Below are positions 47,024-60,100 of a DNA stretch of 64,000 nt, one piece after another. This DNA is from Tanytarsus gracilentus (taxonomy: Eukaryota; Arthropoda; Insecta; Diptera; Chironomidae): positions 4,300,501 to 4,364,500 of the forward strand of contig JAXRKN010000045.1 in assembly GCA_038502055.1 (NCBI GenBank). Reading direction: 5' to 3'. A program made the position numbers and the translations under genes. The notes beneath the pieces were generated by a model. The model was given only the letters and a program-made list of their open reading frames with translations. It searched no databases and had not been told where the DNA came from. How positions within the stretch are numbered: the stretch's first letter is position 1; every line of letters starts with the position of its first letter.

Positions 47024-50000
47024 ATGGATAAAAAACATGAGAAGAATAATAATCACATAACAATTAACGTTAAGAAGCAATCGATCAGTGAAACATGTAA
47101 GCCATTGCTGGCAAAATCACGACTGTTGATTCAGAAAACTGAAGAGACAAACATAAAATGCAGGAACAAGTGCAAAGGTAGAAAATTTAGTGATGAAATT
47201 TAAGCAGTCTTTCGAGCGTGATCAAGCGATCAACAAAAAAATAATCAACGCGCAATTGTGGAATTAGAGAATTATTTCGGCATTGTTAAGAATCAAAAAA
47301 TTTAATCTGCTTTGAATTTTAAAATTTACTATTTTTTTTGTTGATGAAAAAGTTAGGAATTTTACAATTTATTCCCGAGTAAAAATTGTTCAGTAATCGC
47401 TAATTAAAGAGCAAGTAAATTTAATAAAAAATCAACATTGGAAATTTTTGGAATAAATTTTTTGGTTCATTTTATTTTTCAAATAATTTAAAATTAAAAT
47501 TTAAAGAATTTTTTCCAAAAACTTAATGTAATTAATTATTGTCTCATTAAAATAAAAAAAAATTCTTAAGTCATGAACTTATGACGAGAAAAATGGTTTT
47601 AAATAAACATTCGATGGAAAAGTGGAGAAGTTTAAAAGAACGATAAAAAATTACCCACAGATAAAGTCTGTGCAAAGAATTTTAATTAACAATAATTGTA
47701 CTTCGAGAATGAATTGAAGTTTTACAAAAACACAAAAAATAACTTAGCACCTTTGAATGCATTCCTTCAAAAATGTGTCAACAAATTAAATTTTAATAAT
47801 TAATTCTGTTGATTTAACGTTTTATGTCACAAAACAAGTTAAGTTACGAATTTTTTATTTCCAAAAATTCCCAACCTTAAAAATTCAACATTTGTTCCAT
47901 ATCTCCTCACAAAATAATGAATAATTTAGCGCTATGTTTATGAAAGATCACGCTTATAAGTTTTTTGACGTCGTGACCTAGACATAATATCATATGAAAG
48001 TACCGGCACAATGACTAAGACGGAAAAATTCACGGAGATTGCAAAACACGGAATGTTTTTTTTATTTGTCGTTGACGCATGAATGAAAGTGAAATTTTTG
48101 TCACTGATAAAAGTGCATTTTTCAAAAATTATGCACGAATTTAAATTGAGTATTAAAATATCATCACAACATATTTTAATTACCAATAAATTGATTCCAA
48201 TTTATCGTTTTATTTAATGAAAATTTAATTCTGAATAATTCAATGGAAATTTAGAGCTAAGTAAGAACTTGAATAACTACCTTAGCAACTTTTCAACCAA
48301 ATTTAACACGTGCAAAAAATTTATTTTTGCATCAAAGATAAATCTTATCCGGAAAAAATTTCGACTTTTTAAAATTTGCATTTGGCGTTTACTTAATTAA
48401 GAAGGGATCATTTATCTTCTTAAGAAAAAAAATCTTTTTCACATGCTGAGTTTTGTTTCGCATCATGATTTATTTGAAAGAAATCAAGTTGAAAAATTTC
48501 AATGACTCAATGATTAAGACTCACTCAAAGTTTCCGTTAAATTATAAAAAATAGTTTTATCACTGTAAAAAAATTCGATTATCAAAAGTCAAAAGACCAA
48601 GGTTAAGAAAGTTAATTGCTTATTTTAATTCTGGATAAAACTGAATTTTATCTCATAAAAAAGTGAAATGTAAAAACAATTGAAAAAGTGAAATGTAAAA
48701 AATTATTTGGCAACAGAAGTGAAGCGGTTTAAATTGTTACGTAAAAATTCCTTACTTCATATTTAAATAATTGACCAAGGTTATGGACGAATAGAATACT
48801 TTTCGAGCATTCTAGAATTTTTAGATTTTTTTAAAAATATTTTCAACACTCTGGAATTTAATGAAGAATTTTTCATTTTTAAACTTTTATTAAGTTTTAT
48901 CTGCAACTTTAATGAAGTAAATTATCAATCATTTTTCTTAGTTAAGTCAATGGACTCTAAAAAGATTAAATATTTCAAACATTTTATTTCCAATAAAAAT
49001 CTTCCCACTTTTTATCGTGTCGTACTAAAAATGTCAATATCCCTGTTGATTCTCTCAGACTATTACAAATTCTTTTCCGCAACTCGAGTGCAATACGCAA
49101 ACTAAATTTATGTTATTTAAATTGACTCCTCTGTTTATCGAAAATCAACAAATTTATTTTTTATCTTCTCTTTACAGATCCGAGGATTGTTATAAGCTCA
49201 TTAATCGCCTCGCTGTCATTTATTGTAATCGTTTTGTTCTGGCTTACAGATGTGTATAATAGAATCGTACTTGAGGTGAGTTTGTAAAGGGATTAAAGGA
49301 ATTCTACTTTTGATTAAATCAAGAGGTGGATTTAAAATTTAAATATTTTTTGAGGTTAAAATCTTGAAAAAAATTATTTATTTGTGAAAATTAAAATTTT
49401 AAAAATAATTTATTTAAAAGTTAAAATTTCCACCCCTTGAAATTTTCATCCCAGAATTAGTCAATCAATCAAATCGAATGTCAAAATATAATTCTACATC
49501 TCAATTACAGCGCGTGGTGCTCAAGAACAATTCTGATATCTTAGAATGGTGGCTCCGACCCCCCATCGACCCTATAGTTAAGGTTTACGTTTTTAACTAC
49601 ACAAACATTGAGAGATTTCTAAATGGTAGCGATGCAAAAATGATCGTCGATGAAATCGGTCCGTATTCGTATCGTGAGCATATTGAAAAAGTCAACGTTC
49701 GATTCTATGGTGATCAAATCACATTTCACGTGAGTTTAATTAGTGACTGGAAATTTTACAGCTTTTTACTGTTATTTTTTTTCTGCAGGAGAATCGATCG
49801 CATACGTTCGATATGAAAGCATCTGGAGATAATTTAACAGAAGATGATTTTGTAAATGTGCCGAATATTCCTTTCATAAGCGCAATACCGAACGTTAAAA
49901 AACTCGGATTCTTCGCCGAAATTGGCTTCAAGACAATCATTTCAATGTCAAATGCCAAACAATTTCACAGCATTAACATTAAGGATTTATTCTTCGGCTA

Positions 50001-51058
50001 TCGAGATGATTTCATGAACTTAATTAGCAAAATAAAATGGGACTTTACACCTGAAGATGTCGGCGTGTTAGCGCCTCGTCGTGGAGTCACCAAGAAAAGT
50101 GTAACAGTGAATTCTGGAACGAGAAATGTCCACAATGTTGGCAAAGTTCTCGCCGTCGAGGACAAAAAGAATATTTGGAAAAGTGATAAGTGCAATAATA
50201 TTGACGGTTCCGATGGCGTAATCTATGGACCGAGTCGAGTGAGAAATCATCAAGACGTCACTGTTTATTTACCCGAGTTTTGTCGATCGCTTCCACTCAC
50301 GTTTGTTAAAAAGGTGAGAAAAGAACGATTAAAAATTATTGCGTAGTCTTTTGATTTTTTCTTCTTCTTTTCTGACGTACTTTGCTGTTGGAAATTCCTC
50401 AGTGAGTGATTTGAGGTCAATTGGAGAAACATTTTTATGCACCTCAAAAATATTCATTGAAAAATTAAAATTGCAATAAAAATTTTATTTTCATTTTCAG
50501 TCTGAAATTCTCAACGGCATTCCCGCATTTTTATATCAAGCTCCTCAAGGCACGTTTTCGACTAGTAAAAACAATGAAACCGAAAGTGAGTATTATTGTG
50601 AGTTGCAAAGCAATGACGAGGAACACATTGACGGCACCATGGAGGTGACAGACTGCATCGACGGAAATCCGCCAATTGTGATTTCTCATCCGCATTTTAT
50701 GGAGGGTGATCCTCAGTTGCTTGAAATGTTTGAGGGAATTTCACCCGATAGAAATCTTCACAGTTCCTATGCATATCTTCATCCTCGAATGTCAGTTCCA
50801 CTTTTTGGGGTTTCAAGAATGCAAATAAATTTAAAAGTAACCAAAATGAACAAACATTTTGAGAAATTCGATGGTCTCATCTTGCCGATCGCGTGGCTCG
50901 AGACTTCAACTGACAGTTTTCCAACTGAATTTAATTTTTTACTTTTCCTTTCAACCATTGTCGTTGATTACATTGAAATTATTTGTAAATATGGATCGAT
51001 TGTGAGCTTTGTTCTCTCCTCGCTGTATCTTGTGATAAAACTTTTGGAATTTATTTAA
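47024..51058 (+). CDS. CD36/SCARB-family receptor 1
   Basis: CD36-family proteins are two-pass membrane receptors with a large extracellular domain that takes up lipids or ligands; insect members include Crq, Emp, NinaD and SNMPs. Exons: 47024-47177, 49178-49275, 49511-49729, 49789-50313, 50501-51058 (1554 nt, 517 aa). A cytosolic N-tail of about 51 residues is followed by one membrane span in exon 2 (SLIASLSFIVIVLFW). The extracellular domain shows family motifs (VKVYVFNYTN, GPYSYREH, VPNIPFISA, FFGYRDDF, SHPHFMEGDPQLL, HPRMSVPLFGVSR). A second span (IVSFVLSSLYLVIKLLEFI) ends the protein with almost no cytosolic tail. Only four of the usual six ectodomain cysteines are visible. Intron 1 is 2 kb. 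An AATAAA lies at 51116-51121. Its nearest relative is gene 2. Confidence 0.9.
47178..49177 (+). other. intron 1 of CD36-family gene 1
   Basis: A 2 kb intron of AT-rich DNA. I see nothing in it beyond chance open frames (for example 47938-48186 on the minus strand). Confidence 0.6.
49319..49440. repeat. short inverted-repeat element, family 1, copy in CD36 gene 1
   Basis: It lies in intron 2. The left end is TCAAGAGGTGGATTTAAAAT; the right end, reverse-complemented, is TCAAGGGGTGGAAATTTTAA. At 122 bp it is the cleanest copy of the family that begins at 1525. Confidence 0.6.
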
Positions 51059-51121
51059 AATTTTTAAATCATTATTAAGTTTAAGGGATTAATTGCCATA
51101 GAAAAATTTAATGAGAATAAA

Positions 51122-52510
51122 ATAATTAAGTAAAAAATAAATTTAAAACTGTGTTATTATTTTTACAGAAAACAGCAGCACGTGTGTGACCGCTAAAAAG
51201 TTCAACACGACAACGTTGATAAACAACTTTTAATTTTTTTTATTTTTTCTTGCATCTTCCGAAAAGTTGTTTGAGAATTTTATGTGTTAAAATTTTCTGA
51301 ATGAGCGTTGAGTTCGTTGACATTATAGATCGCATCGAAAAAAATTATCGCAGGTGTGTTTTTGTGCGATAGCAACAAAAACCTGATCTTCGATAGTTTT
51401 TTATGACTAAATACCGAGAGATAAGTGAAGTTTATAGTCTTCAATAATGTTCAAATTATATAATTTTCACACCAATTTTGTTTAAATTTTCTAAAAAACT
51501 GTCACTTTTCCATATTAAATACATGGTGGTTATTTAAAAAAATTATGAATGTTATGGAAAACGTGTTTATAAATTTTAACTCCCTCTCCTAAATACCACA
51601 AAGATAATTTTTTTGCGCATCACGTAGACAAGAAGGAATCAAAATATAATTCGCAAAAAAAATTTAAGTATGGAAATTCTGCTGAATGAGGTTTTAATTT
51701 AATTTGTGACTTTTGGGAGTTCTTGTAATCAAAAAAATCTTTTTATACAAAATAAATTCGAAAAAATGGAAAAATTCTACCTGCATCACTAAAATTGTAT
51801 TACTTGTTTAAATAAAGTCATGAAATCTGATGCATTTGTGAACAGGATTTAAATCTTAAAAAAGAAAATGTTAAAAAAGGTTTGATTATAAATTTGTGTA
51901 TTCGAGATTAAAATTTGCATTATGCATTTTCAAGGATTTTAAAATTTTTAAGTTGAAATATTAAAATGTAAATTTGACCCACTAGACCGCCAATCATATT
52001 TGTAATGATTTAAAATTATCTTTTAGCAAATGCAACACTCGTCACACGTTTTAAGAATTTTCTGATGGTTGTCATGGAAGATAATTATTCATCAATGTGA
52101 AAACTCACTGACAAAATGATAAAATACTGCGGTGGTTATATTTCAATTAAATTCACCGAAATAAAATATATTAAAACTTTCAATGCGTCCGAAATTCAAA
52201 TTAATTTTTAATAACTTGTTAATGAGTTTGAATGCAATTTAGAATTGTTTGTATCGTTTTAAATGTTTAAACCCATCCGTAAATGCTGCAGCGCAGAAGA
52301 AATTTATTATTTTTGTATTTTTTTATGAGATATTAAACGGTTGTAAAATCCAGGTATGTTAGAATGTGCACTCCAATAAGTGATAACATCATTTAAAAGC
52401 ATCCTCACTTTTTTAATTTAGGGTCACCACACATTGCTGTAAAAATTCTAAAGTATTTTGATGCACATTTTTCTCTGATAAAAATTTGAATTTTTATTAA
52501 ACTTTCAAAC
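51122..52510. other. intergenic region 3' of CD36-family gene 1
   Basis: About 1.4 kb of AT-rich DNA without a supported gene. A poly(A) signal for the minus-strand candidate gene (TTTATT) lies near 52494-52499. Confidence 0.45.
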
Positions 52511-52941
52511 TTAATTTTTAAAATTCCGATATTGTTTTTTTGACAATTTATTTCCAAACGGTTCCAAAAGGTTTCTTAATTGAAATAATTTGTACCACAG
52601 GATCAAATGAAGCGCATAATTTGTTGAACTTAGGAGATCATTAAAATTGAAGTTTTCACGTCCGGACGAAATCTTCGTAAAAACCAAACACTCAATTTTA
52701 AAAACTTTTACTGTAATCAAATATTTTTTACTCACCAATAATTAACATGACTTTGATTTTTCCAAAAACAGTAGGTAAAAATTACCCAAAAAAAGACAAA
52801 AACTAAGAAAAAGAGCAAAACATATCTGACTTGACATTTTTCTCCGTCATCCACAGGTTCCAGAGGATTCAAGTCTCTTCTAAATTCTTCAACATTTTGA
52901 GGAAGATAAACTAACTCCAAAATAATTTCTGAACTTTCCAT
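52511..52941 (-). CDS. candidate small single-pass membrane protein (107 aa)
   Basis: I do not recognise the family. The minus-strand model has exon 52941-52736, a GTGAGT donor, a 107-nt intron, then exon 52628-52511; it closes to 108 codons. It starts MESSEIILELVYLPQNVEEF, an acidic polar part, then a clear membrane span (VLLFFLVFVFFWVIFTYCFW), then a basic tail ending KKQYRNFKN. A same-strand AATAAA follows the stop within about 20 nt, and a TCAGTC initiator-like motif lies about 45 nt before the ATG. The acceptor (CCTAAG) is poor; without splicing the product would be 69 aa. It sits antisense to and between two CD36-family genes. The function is unknown. Confidence 0.4.
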
Positions 52942-54047
52942 TTAATAAAGCTGAACGTTTCTATTTGAAATCTGACAGGCGACTGAAAATTTTTTCGTGC
53001 AGGACAACGCTAATAAATAGTGTAATTGCAAATCTGACGAATGTAAAATGTACGGTCGTGTCACATACAAAATAAAAACTTGACGAGATTCCCTTCGTGA
53101 ATCGATGTCAAAGGGACAATAGAGCATGTAACTAAACTTTTTTGTCACGCCACGTTAATTTTCAATTTTTTTTATTTTGCTCTGTTTGTTTTTAAGAGAT
53201 AAAATAATATAGTTTTTTTTATATATTTTATTTTAAAACTAAAATTAAATAGTGAAAAAAGAACGTAACGCCTAAAATTATTTTACATTTTTAAATCGGA
53301 TTAAAAATTTTCATATAAAAAAATTGCGAAAAAATTTTGAAATTAAACCGTTTGTTATTTAGTGGTAATCGAAATTTGCGCATGTTTAAGAAGAAAGTGA
53401 AGCTTAAAAAGATTTTTGTGAGTGAAACCCAACCGAGATTAATTGTCATTATTATATACTTACAATATTACATGTGATTATAAAATTAACCCAGAATTAT
53501 GTTTGTAATTTAATTAAAATTATCTTCCATCAAATGTTATACTCATCACAGTCCATTTACAATTTTCTGATTGTTTTCATGCAAGAAAATGTTTCAAACC
53601 CTAAAATTTAATTCTTTGTTGATTTAATTATGAATAAAAATTTTACTAAAAAAAATAAAAATTTATAACAAAGCGTTCAACCAAAAACCATATGTAATCT
53701 CAACCTGGGTCGATATTACTTTCTTGTTCTGGTCAAACTAGATTTTTAAAATGCAAAAAAAAACTTTTATGGAAAAATTCGACTTTTACGATATGACTCG
53801 GATATAGAGAGTCACACACGCGCATCGGTTGATTATCACCTGATTTTTTCTAAAGTAAACTGTCCACAGATGCTCGAAGAGAATACACGCGTATTATCAG
53901 CTTTTTATTTGCACGCAGATTCTTCTTCTACATTTTAAAGGAGAGAAAAATCGTTAAAGATTTTAGTCGTTCCGAAAGTTTCAAAGCGCGAGGTTCTAGT
54001 TGAAATTTATTAAAAAAACGAACACGGAAATAAGCTAAATTTAAAAA
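52942..54047. other. intergenic region between candidate membrane gene and CD36 gene 2
   Basis: The region between divergent genes, 1.1 kb, presumably containing both promoters. No further gene is supported. Confidence 0.45.
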
Positions 54048-56540
54048 ATGGATGAAAATTTAGTTCGGAACTATAAAATTCAACCACTGGTTGACAGTTG
54101 CAAGCCACTGATAGTGAACTCAAATAAATTCTTTGCAAAGACGGAAGAAATAAACGCGGAATGCTATAAGAAGACAAAGAGTAAGTTTGAATTTTATAAA
54201 ATGCAATTTAAATTGGTATTCAAAAAATTTAGAAAATTTTAATAAAACAAATTTCAAATTTACAAAAAAATTAATAAGCAAAAATTATCTTCATTGTAAA
54301 GAAAGATGAATACTCTCCTCATTGATGAACTTTCATTAATAAAACGCAATAAATTTTGATTTAAAATATTCAACGGCTCTTATTTCTTTATTATATGCCA
54401 TTTTTTAAAAATACATAAAAACAATGAAAGTCAATTTCTTATCAAATGAAAACGTTGTGATTTTAAAAACGTTCTTAAAATTTTCAGACTTTAAAATTCG
54501 TAATTTTTCATTCTAATTTATATAAAAGAGTGATCACTTATGTGGCCATAAAAATGATTAAATTTTAGGTCAAATTATTTTTATTTATAAACGGACAAAA
54601 CAAAAAACGTCATCCATGTATTTTAAAAAGAATTAACTGATAACTTTCACTTGAACCAATCTCAATTACAAATTGTGGTGGTCAAGATTAAGAAAACCTT
54701 GAAAGTATTTTTCCACATCACATTGACAGGAAAAAAACCTTTCGTATTTTACAAAATTCTTACTTCTTACAGATCGTTGGATGCTGCTTAACATAATTAT
54801 CACGTCCATAGCGTTTATTACATTCATTATCATGTGGTTCACCGACGTCTACAATTATGTCATCATGCAGGTAAACTCAAATATTTGATTATGTTCGAAG
54901 GGCCATGTGTTAAAAAAATTATTGGAGAATCTTTTTAAATCTAAATCTAAATTAATTTATTTCAGCAAATAGTTCTCAAGAACAACTCAAACATGCTCAG
55001 TTGGTGGTTAAAGCCTCCAGTTAATCCCATCGTAAAAGTCTACGTTTTTAACTACACAAATATTGATCGTTTTCTTAATGGCACCGATGCAAAAATCAAA
55101 GTCAATGAGGTGGGCCCATATGCATATGCCGAGCCAGTCGAGAAAATAAATTTGCGCTTCGAAGACGATTTTATCTCATTCAACGTAAGCTTGCGGTCAT
55201 TAACATATTTTAAGTCCAAACGTGCCTCCAAAAAAATATTAGAATATTATTTGCATTACTGGTTTTTAAACGTTTTCTTCTTTTCTCGTTCTTGCAGGAG
55301 AATCGAAGGCACATTTTCGATGCCGCGTTGTCTGGAGAGGACGCAACCGAAGATGATTTTCTTCACGTGCCAAATATTCCTTTTATAAGTGCAATACCGA
55401 ATGTGAAGCGACTTGGATTTTTCGCTGACATTGGATTCAAAACAATCTTGACTGTGACTCAACCGCAACAATTTCACACATTGAGTGTAAAGAAATTTCT
55501 CTTCGGCTATCGAGATGATTTTATGAGTTTAGTTAGTAAAATAAGATGGGATTTCACACCTGAAGATGTCGGCATCTTATCGCCGCGTCATGGTCTATCA
55601 AAAAATAGAATAACAGTTAATTTGGGATTGAGTGATGCTGAAAGTTCTGGAAAATTAGTAGCAGTCAATGGAAAAGTGCGAAATAATATTTGGAAGTCCA
55701 ACGAGTGCAATGACATAAAGGGAAGTGATGGAGTTTTGTATGGTCCTGAAGCAACAAAAAATTATTTGGATTTGCCGGTTTATCTTCCCGAGATCTGCAG
55801 ATCGCTTCCAATGATGTTTGACAAAAAGGTAAAAAATTGAATTTATACAAATGTCCGTTAGATTTTTAAAAAAAAATTGATTTTAAGTTTATTCATAAAA
55901 ACTTGCGTCTCCACCTTAAAAGTTTTTGTTAAAGCTCTTAATCTCAAAGCTTATTTTTTAAGTTTTTAAGCTCAAAGCTTTTTTTGAATCTTTTTAGAGC
56001 AGTATGTATGGCGTGCCAACGAATTTCTACTCATCTCACTACGATATTTTCTCAACACAAAATGTTTCTTACTATTGTGAACTTAAAAGCATCAAAGAAA
56101 AACATGTCAATGGAGTCATGGACATTTCTGATTGCATCAATGGAACTCCTCCAGTATTGGTGTCTTTTGCACATTTTATGGAAGGAGATCCCAAGCTTTT
56201 TGAACACTTTGAGGGACTCAATCCTGATAGAAGGAAACATGCTCCACATGCTCACATTCACCCTCGACTTGGCGTTCCAATTTATGGAATTTCAAAATTG
56301 CAATTGAATATCAAAGTGACGTCGTTCGGTAAACATTTTCAAAAATTCAATGACATGATTTTACCACTCGCGTGGGTTGAAACTTCAGTTGAAGAATTTC
56401 CCTTAAGATACAAAATTTTATTGTTTCTTTCGACTTATGCTTTGGATTTGATAGAAGTGATCTTAAAATATGGATCAATTTTAGGAATGATCGTTTCGAT
56501 GTGGTATTTTATGCAAAACATTTTTGCATGTGATAATTAG
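54048..56540 (+). CDS. CD36/SCARB-family receptor 2
   Basis: Exons: 54048-54180, 54773-54870, 54966-55184, 55298-55828, 55998-56540 (1524 nt, 507 aa). Exon number, phases and the sizes of exons 2 and 3 (98 and 219 nt) are identical to gene 1, so this is a tandem duplicate. A cytosolic N-tail of about 44 residues shares SCKPLI and KTEEIN with gene 1's tail. The first span is IIITSIAFITFIIMWF. Motifs: VKVYVFNYTN, GPYAYAEP, VPNIPFISA, FLFGYRDDF, SFAHFMEGDPKLF, HPRLGVPIYGISK. The second span is near the C-terminus (YGSILGMIVSMWYFM), with a very short tail. It also lacks one of the usual cysteine pairs. An AATAAA lies at 56847-56852. It is likely a membrane lipid or ligand receptor. Confidence 0.9.
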
Positions 56541-57174
56541 ACTGGATTTAGTAATTAAATAGTGTTAAGAAATTTTTGTTAAAAAAATGTTCAAATATAA
56601 TTTTTAAATTTAAATAGTTAATGTTCAAAAACTTCTCAAGAGGGGATGAAAAAGGAATTCATAAATATTTATACATTTTTTTAAAATTTGAAAATATTTA
56701 TGTAGGTTTAAACTTTCATAAAAATTATAAGTTTTAAATTTAATTATTTTGGATCAATTATGAAAACAAATTAATTTGTAACTCTTGAACTTGAAATTAC
56801 AAAAAAATAACTTAATGATAACTTTTATACATAAGGAAATGAACTTAATAAAGTTTTTATAAAAAAATGAGTTTTATTATAATTTTACAAAATTCTCAAT
56901 TCAAATTTTAAACTCTCAATTTTTACATTTACATCTCATGCGTTTCTACTCAGTACTTTAAAAATCTCTGAGAAAAGTCAAAAAGTGATAAGGATTTCAA
57001 ATGTTAATCAGAGATGAGAACAATCTCAGTCTTTATACAGCTTCAAAGTCGCATCAACGGAAAAAATAAAAAACTGTAAAATTTCCACTCACATTTTTTG
57101 AAATTTCAGCAAAAAAAATTGTTTTGAAACAAGGCAAAAACAAAAATTATTAAATTTATTAGATAAAAATCGCT

Positions 57175-60100
57175 ATGGAAAATTCAAAAGTAGTAAACAG
57201 TGAAAATGATGTGAATAAAATTGATGAGGCTGCAAAGAGTCTGAAAAGTAAAAACAAAAATGTGAAAACAGTGCAGGGAAAAAATTTTCATTGCGAGAAA
57301 AAGTCCTTCTGTAGTGATGACGTCAAGAAACATGTCTCGGTTCTTTGTAAGTTTGAGTTCATTCTTCTCATTTAGTGTCACATTTTTTTGGTCGCCTATC
57401 ACATGAGTTGTTTTTTTGGGAGGAAGACATTTTGAGGCGATAATGCGCAAAAAGTTAGTATCAAAAAAATTGACCCCAACCCATCGCGCGATTCGGAAAA
57501 TCACTATGCAAAAAAAATGCGGTTGTGTGAACAAATATTCGCAAAAAAATGCACTTTCGTGAGTGACACAAATTTAATAAAAAAATTCATTAACTCCCTT
57601 TGTGTTTCCATGGACCGAACGTATCAATTTGATGTGTTATCAGCACAAACACACGCTCGACTTGCTTGTAATATTGGCCGGGGGTCAAATGTAAAGTTCA
57701 AATGTATATTTTCTAGATTTTTTATGTTGACAACAAAATTTTATCAATTTCGGAAATTTGTTGACCAAAATTTTAATGAGGACAGTTTAAAATTTTTTGA
57801 GCAAATTGTTTTTTTTTTAAATTCATGTCAGACATGTTTTTAGAAACAAAAAATTCATAAATAGATTTTATGTAAAAGACAAGAAATTTTTAGATTTTTC
57901 TTGTCGCGAATAAAATTTCATTAATTTGTCTTCATAAAATTAACAGACAATCAATAAATTTTTCCTGTGGAATTCTGGACTCAGCCTTGTTGCGAAAAGT
58001 ATAAAAATTTTCTACGGTCAAAGTACTTTCACAACCTCTTTGCAAAGCATAAAAAAATAATTTTTATTACAAACAATTCTAAAGTTCAATGAAAAGTTAT
58101 CACTGTGGACTATGCCTGAGCGAATTTTATTAATGAAATTAAATGCAATTTATTAAGGAAGTTTTAAAAAACCATTGAAAATATTTCGGAAGCGTTTACT
58201 TAATGAAAAACCTTGACTTGAAAGATTAAAATTTGGTTTTTTATTAAAAAGTTTTAAGAATAAAATTTTCTACACATGATCTAGTGAAGCGCCATTAATT
58301 AGCTAAGAAATAATTAGAAAGAATCAAAAATCAGCATGCGCTTTAAAATCAGTGGAAATAAAATAAATTTTAATTTTTGAAAAATAAATTAGGGTTTGAA
58401 AAATTTCAAAAAATTTATACAGCGTGCATAGTTTGACGTCTTAGCAACGTCTTATCAAACACATTTGTTCACATTTTTACGCTAAACATAACCATCGTAA
58501 TCACTTCTAATCTTTTAAAATCATCAATGTCAAGGTGAATGCTCCAATTAATTAAATAATGTTAGCTTGACTGTTACTCTTAACACTGAAATGATTGGAA
58601 ACCCTTGTAGGGAATCCAGGAAAAAATTATTAAATTGTTTTTATAGAAATTTAATTTTCAAATCATCTGGAAAATGAATATTTGAACATTTATTGAATTC
58701 TTATCAATTTACGCTCTTGATTTTCAATTCCACAACAACAATTGTGATGAGCGATTAAAAAAGTTATGCTGACCATCTTCTCGATTTTGTTGAATTTTTA
58801 AAAAAATTAGACAAAATTATAATTTTTTAATCATTTCCAAATTTTTTTTTGCGAAATTTACATGAAATTAGATGGTCAGCCTAAATGAAGGTTTATTATT
58901 CATAATTTTTTCCCCTAATCATTTTAGTAATTTTAATTTTCTTCATATTGATGCTGCTATCATTCGGTGTGTTCACCATAATTACATTCACAAATATCTA
59001 CAATGAGAACATTGTTGAGGTGAGAATCAAAATTATTTAAAATTTCATAAAAATTCTTTTTATTTTAAATTTAAATCAAGATTCAATTTTCTAACCTTCA
59101 ATGCTAACTTTCTATTTCATTCTCAGAATCTCGTGTTAAAAAATGGCACAAAAGCATTAGAGTGGTGGATTGACTCGCCATTGAAGCCTTTACTTAAAGT
59201 GCACATATTTAATTACACGAACATTTTTGAATTTCTAAGTGGACGAGAGAAAAAGCTTAGAGTTCAAGATGTCGGCCCTTACGTCTACGAGGAGAAAGTC
59301 GAAAGAGTCAAGATATCGTGGCAAGATGGAGATAAAATCACTGCTTATGTAAGTTTTGATTCTAATTTTTTAATTTACTTTTCAAACTTGTTTATTTTAG
59401 GAAAACCGAAGTCAACTTTTCTCAAGAAAATTCACACCAAAAGGACTAAAAGAAAATGACATGTTGATGGTCCCAAATGTCCCATTGATTCTTGCAATTA
59501 ACAAAGTTGAAAAAGACATGAAAAGCAAAATGGGATTGCAAGCTGTGATGTTTGCATCAGATCCAAAAGAATTTCAAGAAAAGTCTGTTGAAGATTTTCT
59601 TTTTGGATATTTAGACTCGTTCGTGAATGGCATCGCACTCGGCATGACAGATTTCAAGAAAGAAAAAATTGGAATTTTAGGCTCAAGGAGGGGAATGTCC
59701 ACTGATGATCTTACAATTTTTACGGGTGAAGATTCGCTTGATAATTTAGGAAAGATTTACGCCATGAATGGAGAGACAAATTTAAATATGTGGTCAACAG
59801 AAGAATGCAACGAAATTGTTGGCACCGATGGAAGTCAATTTCCACCATCTTGGATGGATAAAGAAAAGAATTTAGACATTTTTATCAAGTCAATTTGCAA
59901 GCCTTTTCCAATTAAATACGAAGAAGAAGTGACAGTGCTGAATGGTCTTCCAGCATGGCGTTATCGACCACTTCCGAATGTTTTTGGAAATAGCATTGTC
60001 AATCCTGACAATAAATGTTATTGCGATGCTGAAAATCCACGTGAGAAATGTCCGCCAAGTGGAGTTTTCGACTCTGAGAAATGTGTTGGTGTCTCGATGT

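Noticed and set aside
57517..57843. 108-codon frame inside intron 1 of CD36 gene 3
   Set aside because: No splice signals joining it in phase to the flanking exons and no similarity to the family.
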